The notes beneath the pieces were generated by a model. It saw only the letters and a list, made by a program, of their open reading frames with translations. It made no database searches and was not told where the DNA came from. A stretch of DNA of 64,000 bases from Rugosimonospora acidiphila (GTDB lineage: Bacteria; Actinomycetota; Actinomycetes; Mycobacteriales; Micromonosporaceae): contig NZ_BAABJQ010000012.1 of the NCBI RefSeq assembly GCF_039543385.1, positions 1 through 64,000 of the forward strand. Reading direction: 5' to 3'. A program made the position numbers and the translations under genes. Each line of letters opens with the position of its first letter. Position 1 is the stretch's first letter. Below are positions 1-7,477 of this stretch, piece after piece.

Positions 1-271
1 GGGTCCGGGCCTACCCGACGCCGGCCGGGCCGGGACGGCGGCCGACCGCGGCAGCGTCGACGGCGGGGCCACCGCGTCGACGTCCGGTGCCCCGGCGGCC
101 GACCAGCCGCTGCCCGACCCGCCGACGCCCCAGTGGCGCGGCGCGGCGAAGCCGGTCGCCGACGATCTGGTCGGGGTCGTGCCGGAGGCGCTCATCGTCT
201 CCGGGCTGGCCAGCCTGATCATCTCCGCCGCCGGGCTGCTGATCGTGGCCCGCCTGCGCCGGCAGTGGTGA
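1..271 (+). CDS. C-terminal end of an unidentified single-pass membrane protein (partial)
   Basis: An open frame enters from before the window and stops with TGA at 269-271. The visible 89 residues are a Gly/Ala/Pro/Asp-rich low-complexity stretch followed by one hydrophobic helix of about 22 residues and the basic tail RLRRQW. This looks like the membrane anchor of an extracytoplasmic protein with its C terminus inside the cell. No catalytic motif is visible and the N-terminal part is missing, so no function is assigned. It runs toward the PASTA gene on the opposite strand. Confidence is moderate that it is coding and low on identity. Confidence 0.5.
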   Translation, partial: GPGLPDAGRAGTAADRGSVDGGATASTSGAPAADQPLPDPPTPQWRGAAKPVADDLVGVVPEALIVSGLASLIISAAGLLIVARLRRQW

Positions 272-313
272 GCCGCGCCGGCCAGCCCGCGCACCGGCGC
301 CTCGCGGCCCGCC

Positions 314-356
314 GGGGACCGGCCCGCAGGGGACCGGCCCGCAGGGGACCGGCCCG
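314..356. repeat. 15-bp tandem repeat, three copies
   Basis: The unit GGGGACCGGCCCGCA occurs at 314-328 and 329-343, with a third copy diverging at its end from 344. It lies in the short gap between two convergent genes and encodes nothing obvious. It looks like simple GC-rich replication slippage. Confidence 0.7.
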
Positions 357-386
357 GCCGGGGAACGGCCCGCCGGGAACGGCCGG

Positions 387-1307
387 TCAGGAGGGGGCCG
401 GGCTGGCCGTGGGCGGTCCCACGCTGAACGACGGTGAGGGGGACGGGGGCGGGGCCGAGGCCACAATCACGACCACCGTGCTGCCGGCCGGCACCTGTGT
501 GCCGCCGTCCGGCTGGGTACTCACCACGGAGCCGAGCGGCACCGTGTCGTCCGGCTGGGGCTGCAGCTGGACCTTGAGACCGAGGCCCTCCAACGCCTGC
601 TGCGCGTCGGCCGCAGGCACGCCGCGCAGCGAGGGCAGCATGACCAGGGCCGGCGGCGGGCTCGGCGAGGGTGAGGGCGGGGTGGGAGACGGCGTGGGGG
701 ACGGCGAGGGCGCCGGGCTGGGCGACGAGGCGCTCGGGCTGCTGGTCGGGCCCGGTGCCGGCGGCGTACCGCCGTTGCCTCCCAGGCCCAGCCAGAGCCC
801 CAGGCCGATCAGGCCGAGCAGGATCAGGATGAGCAGACCGATCAGGATCGGCATCCACCAGGCCCCGCCCCGGACCTCCTCCACCGCCAGCCACTCCTGC
901 CGCGAGCCCTCCCGCGACCCGGTCGGCGGCACCCCGGCCCGCGCCGACCAGCGCCGCGCCGGGTCCTCGGGCCCGCCGGCCGGCGGCATTACCGAGGTCG
1001 CGTTCGGATCCAGTGGCGGCAACGCGCTGGTCTCCTCCGGCGCCGCCGGATGGATCACGGTCTGGTCGCCGCCCGACCACGGATCCTGGGCCTCGCCGGC
1101 CTCGGCCCCGGCCCACCATGGGCCGGTCGGCTGTTGCTGAGGGCTGGTGGTCTCCTCCCACGGCCCGACGGGCTGCTCGGGTGTGGGTTGGTCCGCCGCG
1201 GCAGGGCTGTTCTCGTCGGGCTGGCCCGACGAGGGCGGCCAGGCATTCTCCGGCCGCTGTTCCTGTCGCCGCTCATCCGGATCAGACCGGCCAGCATCAT
1301 CGACCAC
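387..1307 (-). CDS. PASTA-domain membrane protein
   Basis: This 306-residue protein has a Pro/Glu-rich cytoplasmic region (about 1-150), one transmembrane helix (about 152-175), a Ser/Pro linker, and a single PASTA domain (about 221-284). PASTA domains bind muropeptide or beta-lactam-like ligands in PknB kinases and class A PBPs. Here there is no kinase or penicillin-binding domain, so it would be a stand-alone cell-wall sensor or scaffold. The GTG start at 1307 gives the full acidic N terminus; the ribosome binding site is weak. The divergent neighbour starts about 90 bp away. The domain call is firm and the role is inference. Confidence 0.8.
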   Translation of the reverse strand: MVDDAGRSDPDERRQEQRPENAWPPSSGQPDENSPAAADQPTPEQPVGPWEETTSPQQQPTGPWWAGAEAGEAQDPWSGGDQTVIHPAAPEETSALPPLDPNATSVMPPAGGPEDPARRWSARAGVPPTGSREGSRQEWLAVEEVRGGAWWMPILIGLLILILLGLIGLGLWLGLGGNGGTPPAPGPTSSPSASSPSPAPSPSPTPSPTPPSPSPSPPPALVMLPSLRGVPAADAQQALEGLGLKVQLQPQPDDTVPLGSVVSTQPDGGTQVPAGSTVVVIVASAPPPSPSPSFSVGPPTASPAPS

Positions 1308-1384
1308 ACGACCATCTCACCATGCCGGCGCCGCACCCCCGGTCAACCTCGCCCGCTGGACTCGCCCGGCCGCATGGATGGCGT

Positions 1385-1390
1385 TAGGCT
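1385..1390 (+). promoter_or_regulatory. -10 element of a leaderless promoter
   Basis: TAGGCT fits the actinobacterial -10 consensus TANNNT and ends 7 nt before the ATG at 1398. This is the spacing expected if transcription starts on the A of the start codon. No Shine-Dalgarno sequence precedes this ATG, which supports a leaderless mRNA. Confidence 0.6.
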
Positions 1391-1397
1391 GCGCGAC

Positions 1398-2594
1398 ATG
1401 GCCGTACGTGGCTGGGGAGGATCGGTCGCACTCGCGGTCGGGGTTGCCGCTGGCAGCGCCGCCGCCCAGCTGGGCCTGGGCTACGGCCTGGGCGTCCTGG
1501 TCTGGACGTCGGCCACCGACACGACCGGCGTAAGCGCCTGGCTCGCCAGTCTCGCGTGGACCACCTGGATCGCGGCGACCTCCACGGTGCTCGGTGCGGT
1601 CGCCGCCGACCGGCTGTCCGCGCCCCGGCCCGGACCGGCGGCGCCGGTGCACCGCTCGACCGCCGATGATCGGGCCCGGCCCGGACTGATCGCCACCACC
1701 GCCTGGCGGCTGGCGCTCGCGCTCACCGCGGCGGTCGGCAGCCTGATCACCGTGCCGCTGGTCGCGGTGCCGGCCCGTGCCGCGCACCGGCCCGACACGT
1801 TCTCGCCGCAGACGATCGCGGGCGGGTACGCGATCGTCGGGGTGGCGGTCGGGCTCCTCGTGGCGGTCGCGGCCCTGTCGTCCCGGGCGGTCGCCACGAA
1901 CGTGATGGCCACCACCACCTGGCTGTGGGCGCTGGCCGTCGCCTCGGCGCTGTACGGGATCGCCGGCGCGCAGGGCTCGACCACCGCCCAGCTCGGGGTC
2001 TGGCGGTTCGGCGGCAGGTACTTCCTCGAGAAGATCTTCTCGCTGCCCGGGGCGGCGCTGATGATGGGCGTGGCGCTGGTCATCGGGGTGCTCGCCGCGC
2101 TGCCGGCCGGCCGGCGTGGCGACAACCGGGTAGGTGTCGCGGTGTCCGGCGCCGCGGGGCCGCTCATGGTCGCCGCCGCGTATTTCCTCGCCGCCCCGAG
2201 GCTGGTCGGGGTGCGGGCGGACGAGCAGCTTTCGGCGTACCTCATCGCGCCGTACGCGGTGATCGCCGGGCTCGCCGGTTCGGTCCTGCTCTCCGGCGTC
2301 ATCGCGCATCGAGAGCAGCGACGGGCGCCCGGGGCAGAAGTCATCGTGCCGCGCCAGCCCGACCCACCGCCCGTTGGCGTGGCCTGGCTCGGCGAGGGCC
2401 CTGCCCACGCGCAGCGTGACGGCGGGGCGCCGGCGCCGGTCGCGCGGCCGACCGCCGATCTGCCAGTGATCGGGCGGGTTCCGGCCTGGCCAGGTGGCGC
2501 CGACGAGCCGGAGACCGTGCGGATGACCGAGGTGCGGATGACCGGCCCGGACGCGGCCGCCGGCCCGGCCGCCAGGAGCGGCAGCCTCGGCTGA
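1398..2594 (+). CDS. Polytopic membrane protein, about eight helices, unknown function
   Basis: The 398-residue product has about eight hydrophobic helices between residues 5 and 310 and a Pro/Arg/Asp-rich cytoplasmic tail of about 90 residues. I do not recognise a transporter or enzyme family. The ATG at 1398 was chosen because it sits 7 nt after a TAGGCT -10 box (leaderless start) and opens straight into the first helix; an upstream ATG at 1374 would add eight unsupported residues. It is divergent from the PASTA gene, so both may concern the envelope, but that is only context. It ends 15 bp from the convergent ligase gene. Confidence 0.7.
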   Translation: MAVRGWGGSVALAVGVAAGSAAAQLGLGYGLGVLVWTSATDTTGVSAWLASLAWTTWIAATSTVLGAVAADRLSAPRPGPAAPVHRSTADDRARPGLIATTAWRLALALTAAVGSLITVPLVAVPARAAHRPDTFSPQTIAGGYAIVGVAVGLLVAVAALSSRAVATNVMATTTWLWALAVASALYGIAGAQGSTTAQLGVWRFGGRYFLEKIFSLPGAALMMGVALVIGVLAALPAGRRGDNRVGVAVSGAAGPLMVAAAYFLAAPRLVGVRADEQLSAYLIAPYAVIAGLAGSVLLSGVIAHREQRRAPGAEVIVPRQPDPPPVGVAWLGEGPAHAQRDGGAPAPVARPTADLPVIGRVPAWPGGADEPETVRMTEVRMTGPDAAAGPAARSGSLG

Positions 2595-2609
2595 TCCGCT
2601 CGGTGGCGC

Positions 2610-4088
2610 TCAGTCCAGGGGCCAGGTGTGCACCGGGGCGTTGCCCGCGAACAGCTCTGCGTACCTGCGCAGCATCTCCCGCAGCGCGGCCGGCCGGTCC
2701 AACCCCCGGTCGTTCTCCAGGCGCTCGACCACCGACGTCTGCCACGACGCGCCGTTGATGCCGGTCCGGCACCGATCCTCGATGATGCCCAACAGCCGGT
2801 CGCGGATCCGTGACGGCACGCCGAACCGCTCCAGGCCGCCGTGCGCCAGCGGCAGCAGCCAGTCGAGCACCAGGTCGGTGGCCGGCAGCGCGCCCAGGCG
2901 CGGCCAGAACAGCTGCGCGGAAAGCCCATCCCGGGCCGCCATGTGGAAGTTCTCCTCGGCCTGACCGAAGGTGAGCTGCGTCCACACCGGACGGTCCGCC
3001 TCGACCAGTTCCCGGACCAGCCCGAAGTAGAACGCGGCGTTGGCCAGCAGATCCAGCACGGTCGGCCCGGCGGGCAGCACCCGGTTCTCCACGCGCAGGT
3101 GCGGCCGGCCGTTCATGATGTCGTAGACCGGCCGGTTCCACCGGTAGATGGTGCCGTTGTGCAGCCGCAGTTCGGGCAGCCGGGGAACCCCGCCGGAGTG
3201 CAGCACCTCGACCGGGTCCTCGTCCGCCATGATGGGCAGCAGGGCCGGGAAGTAGCGGACGTTCTCCTCGAAGAGGTCGAAGATCGAGGTGATCCAGCGC
3301 TCGCCGAACCACACCCGGGGCCGGACGCCCTGGGTCTTCAACTCCTCCGGCCGGGTGTCGGTGGCCTGCTCGAACAGGGCGATCCGGGTCTCCGCCCAGA
3401 GCCGCTTGCCGAACAGAAACGGGGAGTTGGCGCCGACCGCGAGCTGCGCGGCCGCGACGGCCTGCGACGCGTTCCAGTAGTTGGCGAACTCCTCCGGCGC
3501 CACCTGAAGATGAAACTGGGCGCTGGTACACGCCGCCTCGGGCGCGATCGAATCGGTGATCAGTTGCAGGTGCTCCGCACCCCGGATGTCCAGCACGAAC
3601 GACTCGCCCCGGGCGCTGGCCAGTTGCTCGTTGAGCACCCGGTAGCGCGAGTCGGTGGACATGTTGTCGAGTACCGCGTGGCGCTGAGTGATGGTGGGCA
3701 GGATGCCGATCAGGATGACCCTCGCGTCGGCCTTGGCGGCCCGGTCCTCCGCGCGTGCGAGTTGGTCGGTCAGCTCCGCCTCGTACTGGTCGAAGCCGGC
3801 GCCCGCGAGCAGCCGCGGCGCCCCGTTGATCTCAAGGTTGAACTGCCCCAACTCGGTCTGGAACGACGGATCCGCAAGCTCGGCCAGCACCTCGGCGTTG
3901 CGCATCGCCGGTGCGCCATCCTTGTCGATCAGGTTGAGCTCCAATTCGAGGCCGGTCATCGGCCTATCCGCGTCGAACCGGAGGTCGTTGAGCATCAGGG
4001 CGAAGACGTCCAGGCATTGGCGGACCTTGTACCTGTACCGCACTCGGTCCTCGCGCGTGAACTCGGAGAGGGACACATCCTTGCCCAT
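2610..4088 (-). CDS. GCS2-family glutamate--cysteine ligase-like protein
   Basis: The 492-residue protein has the GCS2-family glutamate-binding core GLELELNLID near residue 45, followed by QFNLEING, QFHLQV and an HLRVENR segment. Members use ATP to form a gamma-glutamyl amide; the classical product is gamma-glutamylcysteine. The ATG at 4088 has GGAAGG just upstream; an in-frame extension to 4142 adds an implausible N terminus. No gshB or ergothioneine genes lie nearby, and most actinobacteria use mycothiol, so the acceptor amine is uncertain. It is transcribed alone. The family call is confident and the exact substrate is not. Confidence 0.75.
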   Translation of the reverse strand: MGKDVSLSEFTREDRVRYRYKVRQCLDVFALMLNDLRFDADRPMTGLELELNLIDKDGAPAMRNAEVLAELADPSFQTELGQFNLEINGAPRLLAGAGFDQYEAELTDQLARAEDRAAKADARVILIGILPTITQRHAVLDNMSTDSRYRVLNEQLASARGESFVLDIRGAEHLQLITDSIAPEAACTSAQFHLQVAPEEFANYWNASQAVAAAQLAVGANSPFLFGKRLWAETRIALFEQATDTRPEELKTQGVRPRVWFGERWITSIFDLFEENVRYFPALLPIMADEDPVEVLHSGGVPRLPELRLHNGTIYRWNRPVYDIMNGRPHLRVENRVLPAGPTVLDLLANAAFYFGLVRELVEADRPVWTQLTFGQAEENFHMAARDGLSAQLFWPRLGALPATDLVLDWLLPLAHGGLERFGVPSRIRDRLLGIIEDRCRTGINGASWQTSVVERLENDRGLDRPAALREMLRRYAELFAGNAPVHTWPLD

Positions 4089-4247
4089 GGGTCCTTCCCG
4101 TCCAGCGTTTCGTTGCAGGTTCGCGTGAGCACGCGGAAGCACACTGCGATTGAGACTCCACGTTATGTGGGGTCAGGCACTTCAGGCTAGGGACAAAGCA
4201 GGCGGGTTGAAAGCGCTATGTGAGGGAAAACGCACGGTAGGTATGAC

Positions 4248-4278
4248 ATTGGCCCCCACCTCGTGAGTGGGGGCCAAT
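4248..4278 (-). terminator. 12-bp hairpin terminator after the YceI gene
   Basis: A perfect 12-bp inverted repeat (ATTGGCCCCCAC / GTGGGGGCCAAT) flanks a 7-nt loop, 20 bp beyond the YceI stop codon. It has no T run, as is common for high-GC actinobacterial terminators. It probably isolates YceI from the ligase gene downstream. Confidence 0.75.
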
Positions 4279-4297
4279 GCGGCGAAACTGGTCGAGG

Positions 4298-4885
4298 TCA
4301 GTCCTCCTTGAGGGCCTCTCCCTCGATCTCGATCTTGATGTTCTTGCTGATCATGACGCCGCCGGCCTCAAGCGCCATGTTGTAGGTCAGGCCGAACGCC
4401 TCACGGTCGATCTCGGCGGTCGCGCTGAACCCGAAGACGGGCTTGCCGTAGGGGTTGGTGGTCACACCCTCCAGCTCGACCTTCAGGTCGACCGGCACGG
4501 TCACGTCCTTGATGGTCAGCTCGCCGGTGAGGAGGAACTCGGTGCCGTTGAAGGACTTCACGCCGGTGCTGCGGTACTCCAGGGTGGGGTACTTCTCCAC
4601 CTCGAGGAAGTCGCCGCTCTTGAGGTGGCCGTCGCGCTGCTCCTGGCCGCTGGTGATGCTCCCGGCCTGGATGGTGGCGGAGACCGAAGACTCCAGCGGG
4701 TTCTCGGCGACGGTGATGGTCGCGCTCGCCTCACCGAACCCGCCGCGGACCTTGCTCACCATCATGTGCCGGGCGACGAAGCCCACGCGCTTGTGTGCCT
4801 GGTCGAGCGTGTACGTACCGGCGGCGGGAATCTGGACACCGTTGTGGTCCCGGGACGCGAGTGATGAGCTGGTCGTGTCGGTCAT
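4298..4885 (-). CDS. YceI-family lipid-binding protein
   Basis: The 195-residue protein is a YceI-like lipocalin-type beta barrel: it begins AGTYTLDQAHKRVGFVARH after a short leader, and strand motifs such as SGDFLEVEKYPTLEYRST follow. YceI proteins bind polyisoprenoid or amphiphilic lipids and are often induced by stress. There is no signal peptide, so it is likely cytoplasmic, unlike the periplasmic E. coli form. The ATG at 4885 follows GGAAGGA; the in-frame TTG at 4903 overlaps that site. It is divergent from a MarR regulator with only about 100 bp between the starts, so MarR control is likely. Confidence 0.85.
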   Translation of the reverse strand: MTDTTSSSLASRDHNGVQIPAAGTYTLDQAHKRVGFVARHMMVSKVRGGFGEASATITVAENPLESSVSATIQAGSITSGQEQRDGHLKSGDFLEVEKYPTLEYRSTGVKSFNGTEFLLTGELTIKDVTVPVDLKVELEGVTTNPYGKPVFGFSATAEIDREAFGLTYNMALEAGGVMISKNIKIEIEGEALKED

Positions 4886-4935
4886 CGGAGGAGGTCCTTC
4901 CAAGGTGTGTGGTTATTCAGATGTCTGCTCGAACA

Positions 4936-4985
4936 ACTATAGACCTGTCAATTATTTCCGTGTCAAGCTCTGGTAGGATAGAGGT
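4936..4985. promoter_or_regulatory. Back-to-back promoters of the yceI and marR-type genes with a TGTCAA repeat
   Basis: On the minus strand TTGACA (4966-4961) and TATAGT (4941-4936) are spaced 19 nt apart and fit a housekeeping promoter for the YceI gene. On the plus strand TAGGAT (4974-4979) lies 6 nt before the GTG at 4986, a leaderless arrangement. TGTCAA occurs twice as a direct repeat (4946-4951 and 4961-4966, 15-bp period) between the two promoters and is the obvious candidate for MarR binding. Confidence 0.55.
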
Positions 4986-5468
4986 GTGACTGAAGATCTA
5001 GTGCGGGACGAGCGGATCACCGCGATCGGCCTGCTGAGCGAGGTGCTCAGCGGGCTGACGGCTCAGTTCTCCGCGCAGATCGCCGAGCACGGGCTGGCAC
5101 TCATCGAGTTCGAGGTGCTGATCCGGCTAGCCCGGTCGTCCGACTGTCGGCTGCGCATGACCGACCTCTCCGCCCAGACCAGTCTCACCACCAGCGGCGT
5201 GACCCGGGTCGTCGACCGGCTGGAACGCGACGGCTTCGTCTGCCGCACCGCCTGCCCGACCGACCGACGCAGTTCCTACGCCGTGCTCACCGAGGCCGGC
5301 CGGGAGCGGCTGGGCGCCATCCTGCCGGGCCACCTGGAGACGATCGACCGCCTGTTCACGGGCCTGCTCCCGGCGGAGCAACTCGGGCCGATGATGGCCG
5401 GCCTGCGGACCATCCGCGACGCGGTGCGCCCGGGAGCGACCGCCGGCGCGACCTCGACCGCGGCCTGA
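4986..5468 (+). CDS. MarR-family transcriptional regulator
   Basis: This 160-residue winged-helix regulator carries the MarR DNA-binding core, including MTDLSAQTSLTTSGVTRVVDRLERDG followed by the wing segment CPTDRRSSYAVLTEAGRERL. Such dimers usually repress the divergent gene and release DNA on binding a phenolic or oxidative ligand. The GTG at 4986 sits 6 nt after a TAGGAT -10 box, so the mRNA is probably leaderless. The divergent YceI gene is the likely target. The family call is firm and the ligand is unknown. Confidence 0.9.
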   Translation: MTEDLVRDERITAIGLLSEVLSGLTAQFSAQIAEHGLALIEFEVLIRLARSSDCRLRMTDLSAQTSLTTSGVTRVVDRLERDGFVCRTACPTDRRSSYAVLTEAGRERLGAILPGHLETIDRLFTGLLPAEQLGPMMAGLRTIRDAVRPGATAGATSTAA

Positions 5469-5519
5469 TCCGTCACTACCGCGCGGAGCCGAATCCCTCC
5501 CCAGGAGCGCCCATGCGCC

Positions 5520-6464
5520 CTACTTGCTCCGTACCTGCCCCAGCGGCCGCGGGTCCTCCTCGAGCGCGGCTCGCGCCGCTGACCAACTGGGATCCTCGGG
5601 GTGCAGAGCACTGCGCAGGAATGCCCAGCTGAGCCGCTGGATGAGGGCGACCCGTTCGGGGCTCTCGTCGGTCGTCTCCGTCACGCTGTAGCCGGGGATC
5701 CCGCCGAGCGAATGCTCCGCCCCGTACAGGGTCAGCAGGCTCTTGGCTCCCGGGCTCAGGAAGTACGGGTCGGTGAACCAGTCGGGACCCCGGACGGACA
5801 GGGCAGACTGGTCCCGGTCCCCCGCGACCACGAGGGCCGGCGCGGTCATGCCGTCGAAGGACGGGTTCATGAACGGAAAGTGCTCGGCCGCGAACGGGGA
5901 CAGGTCGGCGCCCCCCGGCCCCGGCAAGGCCAACAGCACGCCGGCCGCGACCCGGGGGTCGGACATGTCCTCCCCAGGTACGCCCTCGGAGTCGAGCACG
6001 CGCGCGCCCAGCAGCATGCTCGCCGTCTGGGCTCCCCACGAGTGCCCGGCCACCGCTATGCGACTGGAATCGAAACGCCCGGCCAGGCCCGGCACGGCGG
6101 CTTCCAGGAGGTCGAGCCGGTCGAGGACGCGCTTCAGATCCTCGACCCGATGACGCCAGATCAGCGGCGTACGGGGGTCGTCGGCGGGAAGATCGAGCGT
6201 CCTCGAATCGAGGTGGGTGGGCCGCACGACCACGAAGCCGCGGGCGGCCCAGAAGTCCGCCAGCGGTGCGTAGCCGTCCATCGACCAGCCATAGCCGTGC
6301 GAGAAGACGATGATGGGCAGGTCGCGCCCTGTCGTGGGCGCCGACACGCGGACTTCTAGATCCGCACCACGGCCCGGGGCGGGCAGGGCGATCGGCTTCA
6401 CGGACACGACCGGAGACGGCGTGGTCCCGGTCGGGTAGGTCATCACGCTGGTTGATTCGGACAT
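5520..6464 (-). CDS. Alpha/beta hydrolase (chlorophyllase / PAF-acetylhydrolase-like)
   Basis: The 314-residue protein has the alpha/beta-hydrolase core: the oxyanion region FSHGYGW, the nucleophile elbow GHSWGAQ (catalytic Ser), an acidic candidate in VVAGDRDQ, and the late His in LYGAEHSLGG. The fold and motif order resemble dienelactone-hydrolase or PAF-acetylhydrolase-like esterases. There is no signal peptide. The ATG at 6464 is preceded by AGAAGG. It is divergent from a TetR regulator, with two operator palindromes between them, so it is probably induced when the repressor binds its ligand. The substrate is unknown. Confidence 0.85.
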   Translation of the reverse strand: MSESTSVMTYPTGTTPSPVVSVKPIALPAPGRGADLEVRVSAPTTGRDLPIIVFSHGYGWSMDGYAPLADFWAARGFVVVRPTHLDSRTLDLPADDPRTPLIWRHRVEDLKRVLDRLDLLEAAVPGLAGRFDSSRIAVAGHSWGAQTASMLLGARVLDSEGVPGEDMSDPRVAAGVLLALPGPGGADLSPFAAEHFPFMNPSFDGMTAPALVVAGDRDQSALSVRGPDWFTDPYFLSPGAKSLLTLYGAEHSLGGIPGYSVTETTDESPERVALIQRLSWAFLRSALHPEDPSWSAARAALEEDPRPLGQVRSK

Positions 6465-6569
6465 GAAAGTGCCTTCTGTTCTGTTGTTCCGAGTCTGCTT
6501 GGGCGCCCCGCGAGCGACCGCCGGGCGCCTGGCCATGCCATCCGTCGCCCGTCTACCATCGAGGCAAGA

Positions 6570-6610
6570 CGGAACAACGTTCCGGATAACCATAGCGGAA
6601 CAATGTTCCG
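6570..6610. promoter_or_regulatory. Twin TetR operator palindromes
   Basis: Two near-identical 15-bp palindromes, CGGAACAACGTTCCG (6570-6584) and CGGAACAATGTTCCG (6596-6610), share the arms CGGAAC and GTTCCG and are 26 bp apart centre to centre. They lie between the hydrolase and TetR genes. TetR dimers typically bind such sites, so this is the probable autorepressor and hydrolase operator. Confidence 0.75.
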
Positions 6611-6665
6611 TTTGCCAACGCCGAGACACCGGAGGCCGAGGTGTCAAAGCCGAGGAGGGGACGCT

Positions 6666-7310
6666 GTGGAAGGCGACGAGGTGACGGACATGGCGGAGCG
6701 ACCGCCCCGGCGGCGGGCCGATGCCCAACGCAACGAGAAGACCCTGCTCGACGCCGCCGCGGCGGCGTTCGTCGCCTCGGGGATCGAGGCGCCGGTGCGC
6801 GACATCGCGGCCAGGGCGGGTGTCGGGGTGGGCACCGTCTACCGCCACTTCCCGACGCGAGCGGACCTCGTCGTCGCCGTGTACCGGCATCAGGTCGAGG
6901 CCTGCGCCGAGGCCGGCCCGGCCTGCCTCGCCAACGCGACCACCCCGTACGCCGCGCTGGCCCGGTGGATCGACCTGTTCGTCGACCTCCTGGTGACCAA
7001 GCACGGGCTGGCCGCCGCGCTGCGGTCGGACGACACCCAGTTCGACGCCCTGCACTCCTACTTTCTCGATCGGCTCCTGCCCGTGTGCAGCCAGTTGCTC
7101 GACGCCGCGGCCGGCTCGGGCGAGATCCAAGCCGATCTGGCTGCCTACGAGCTCCTGCGCGGCGTCGGGAACCTCTGCATAGGCGCGGAGAGCGATCCCC
7201 GCTACGACGCGCGCCGACTGGTCGGGCTCCTCATCGCCGGCCTGCGCCAACCCGGCGGACCGGCAGAAGTACCGGCAGAACCAGGCCAGCAGGCGGACAA
7301 ACCAGGTTGA
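6666..7310 (+). CDS. TetR-family transcriptional regulator
   Basis: The 214-residue protein has the TetR N-terminal helix-turn-helix (LLDAAAAAFVASGIEAPVRD, then VGVGTVYRHFPTRADLV) and a helical ligand-binding C-terminal domain. The GTG at 6666 has a strong GAGGAGGGG site 6-7 nt upstream; an ATG at 6690 is the alternative. Earlier in-frame starts fall inside the operator palindromes and are unlikely. It is divergent from the alpha/beta hydrolase and likely represses it and itself through the twin palindromes. Confidence 0.9.
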   Translation: MEGDEVTDMAERPPRRRADAQRNEKTLLDAAAAAFVASGIEAPVRDIAARAGVGVGTVYRHFPTRADLVVAVYRHQVEACAEAGPACLANATTPYAALARWIDLFVDLLVTKHGLAAALRSDDTQFDALHSYFLDRLLPVCSQLLDAAAGSGEIQADLAAYELLRGVGNLCIGAESDPRYDARRLVGLLIAGLRQPGGPAEVPAEPGQQADKPG

Positions 7311-7431
7311 TCAAGGCAAGCCCCGGCCGGGTACGCGACTAATCTCCAGCGCAGGGGAGGCGCCGGTCACGGGTTCGCGACGGGCGGAGGAAGGTGGGGC
7401 GTTACGGGGGACTTCGCCCACCGGGCCCTCA

Positions 7432-7468
7432 GCCGTGGTGGTGGCGGCATGGTCGCCGCCACCACGGC
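7432..7468. terminator. Bidirectional hairpin between convergent genes
   Basis: A GC-rich inverted repeat (GCCGTGGTGG...GGCGGC against GCCGCCACCACGGC, with a 3-nt bulge and a 6-nt loop) sits in the gap between the TetR gene and the convergent XRE-NTPase gene, 10 bp from the latter stop. It is a likely terminator for both. Confidence 0.6.
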
Positions 7469-7477
7469 CGGCGGTAA

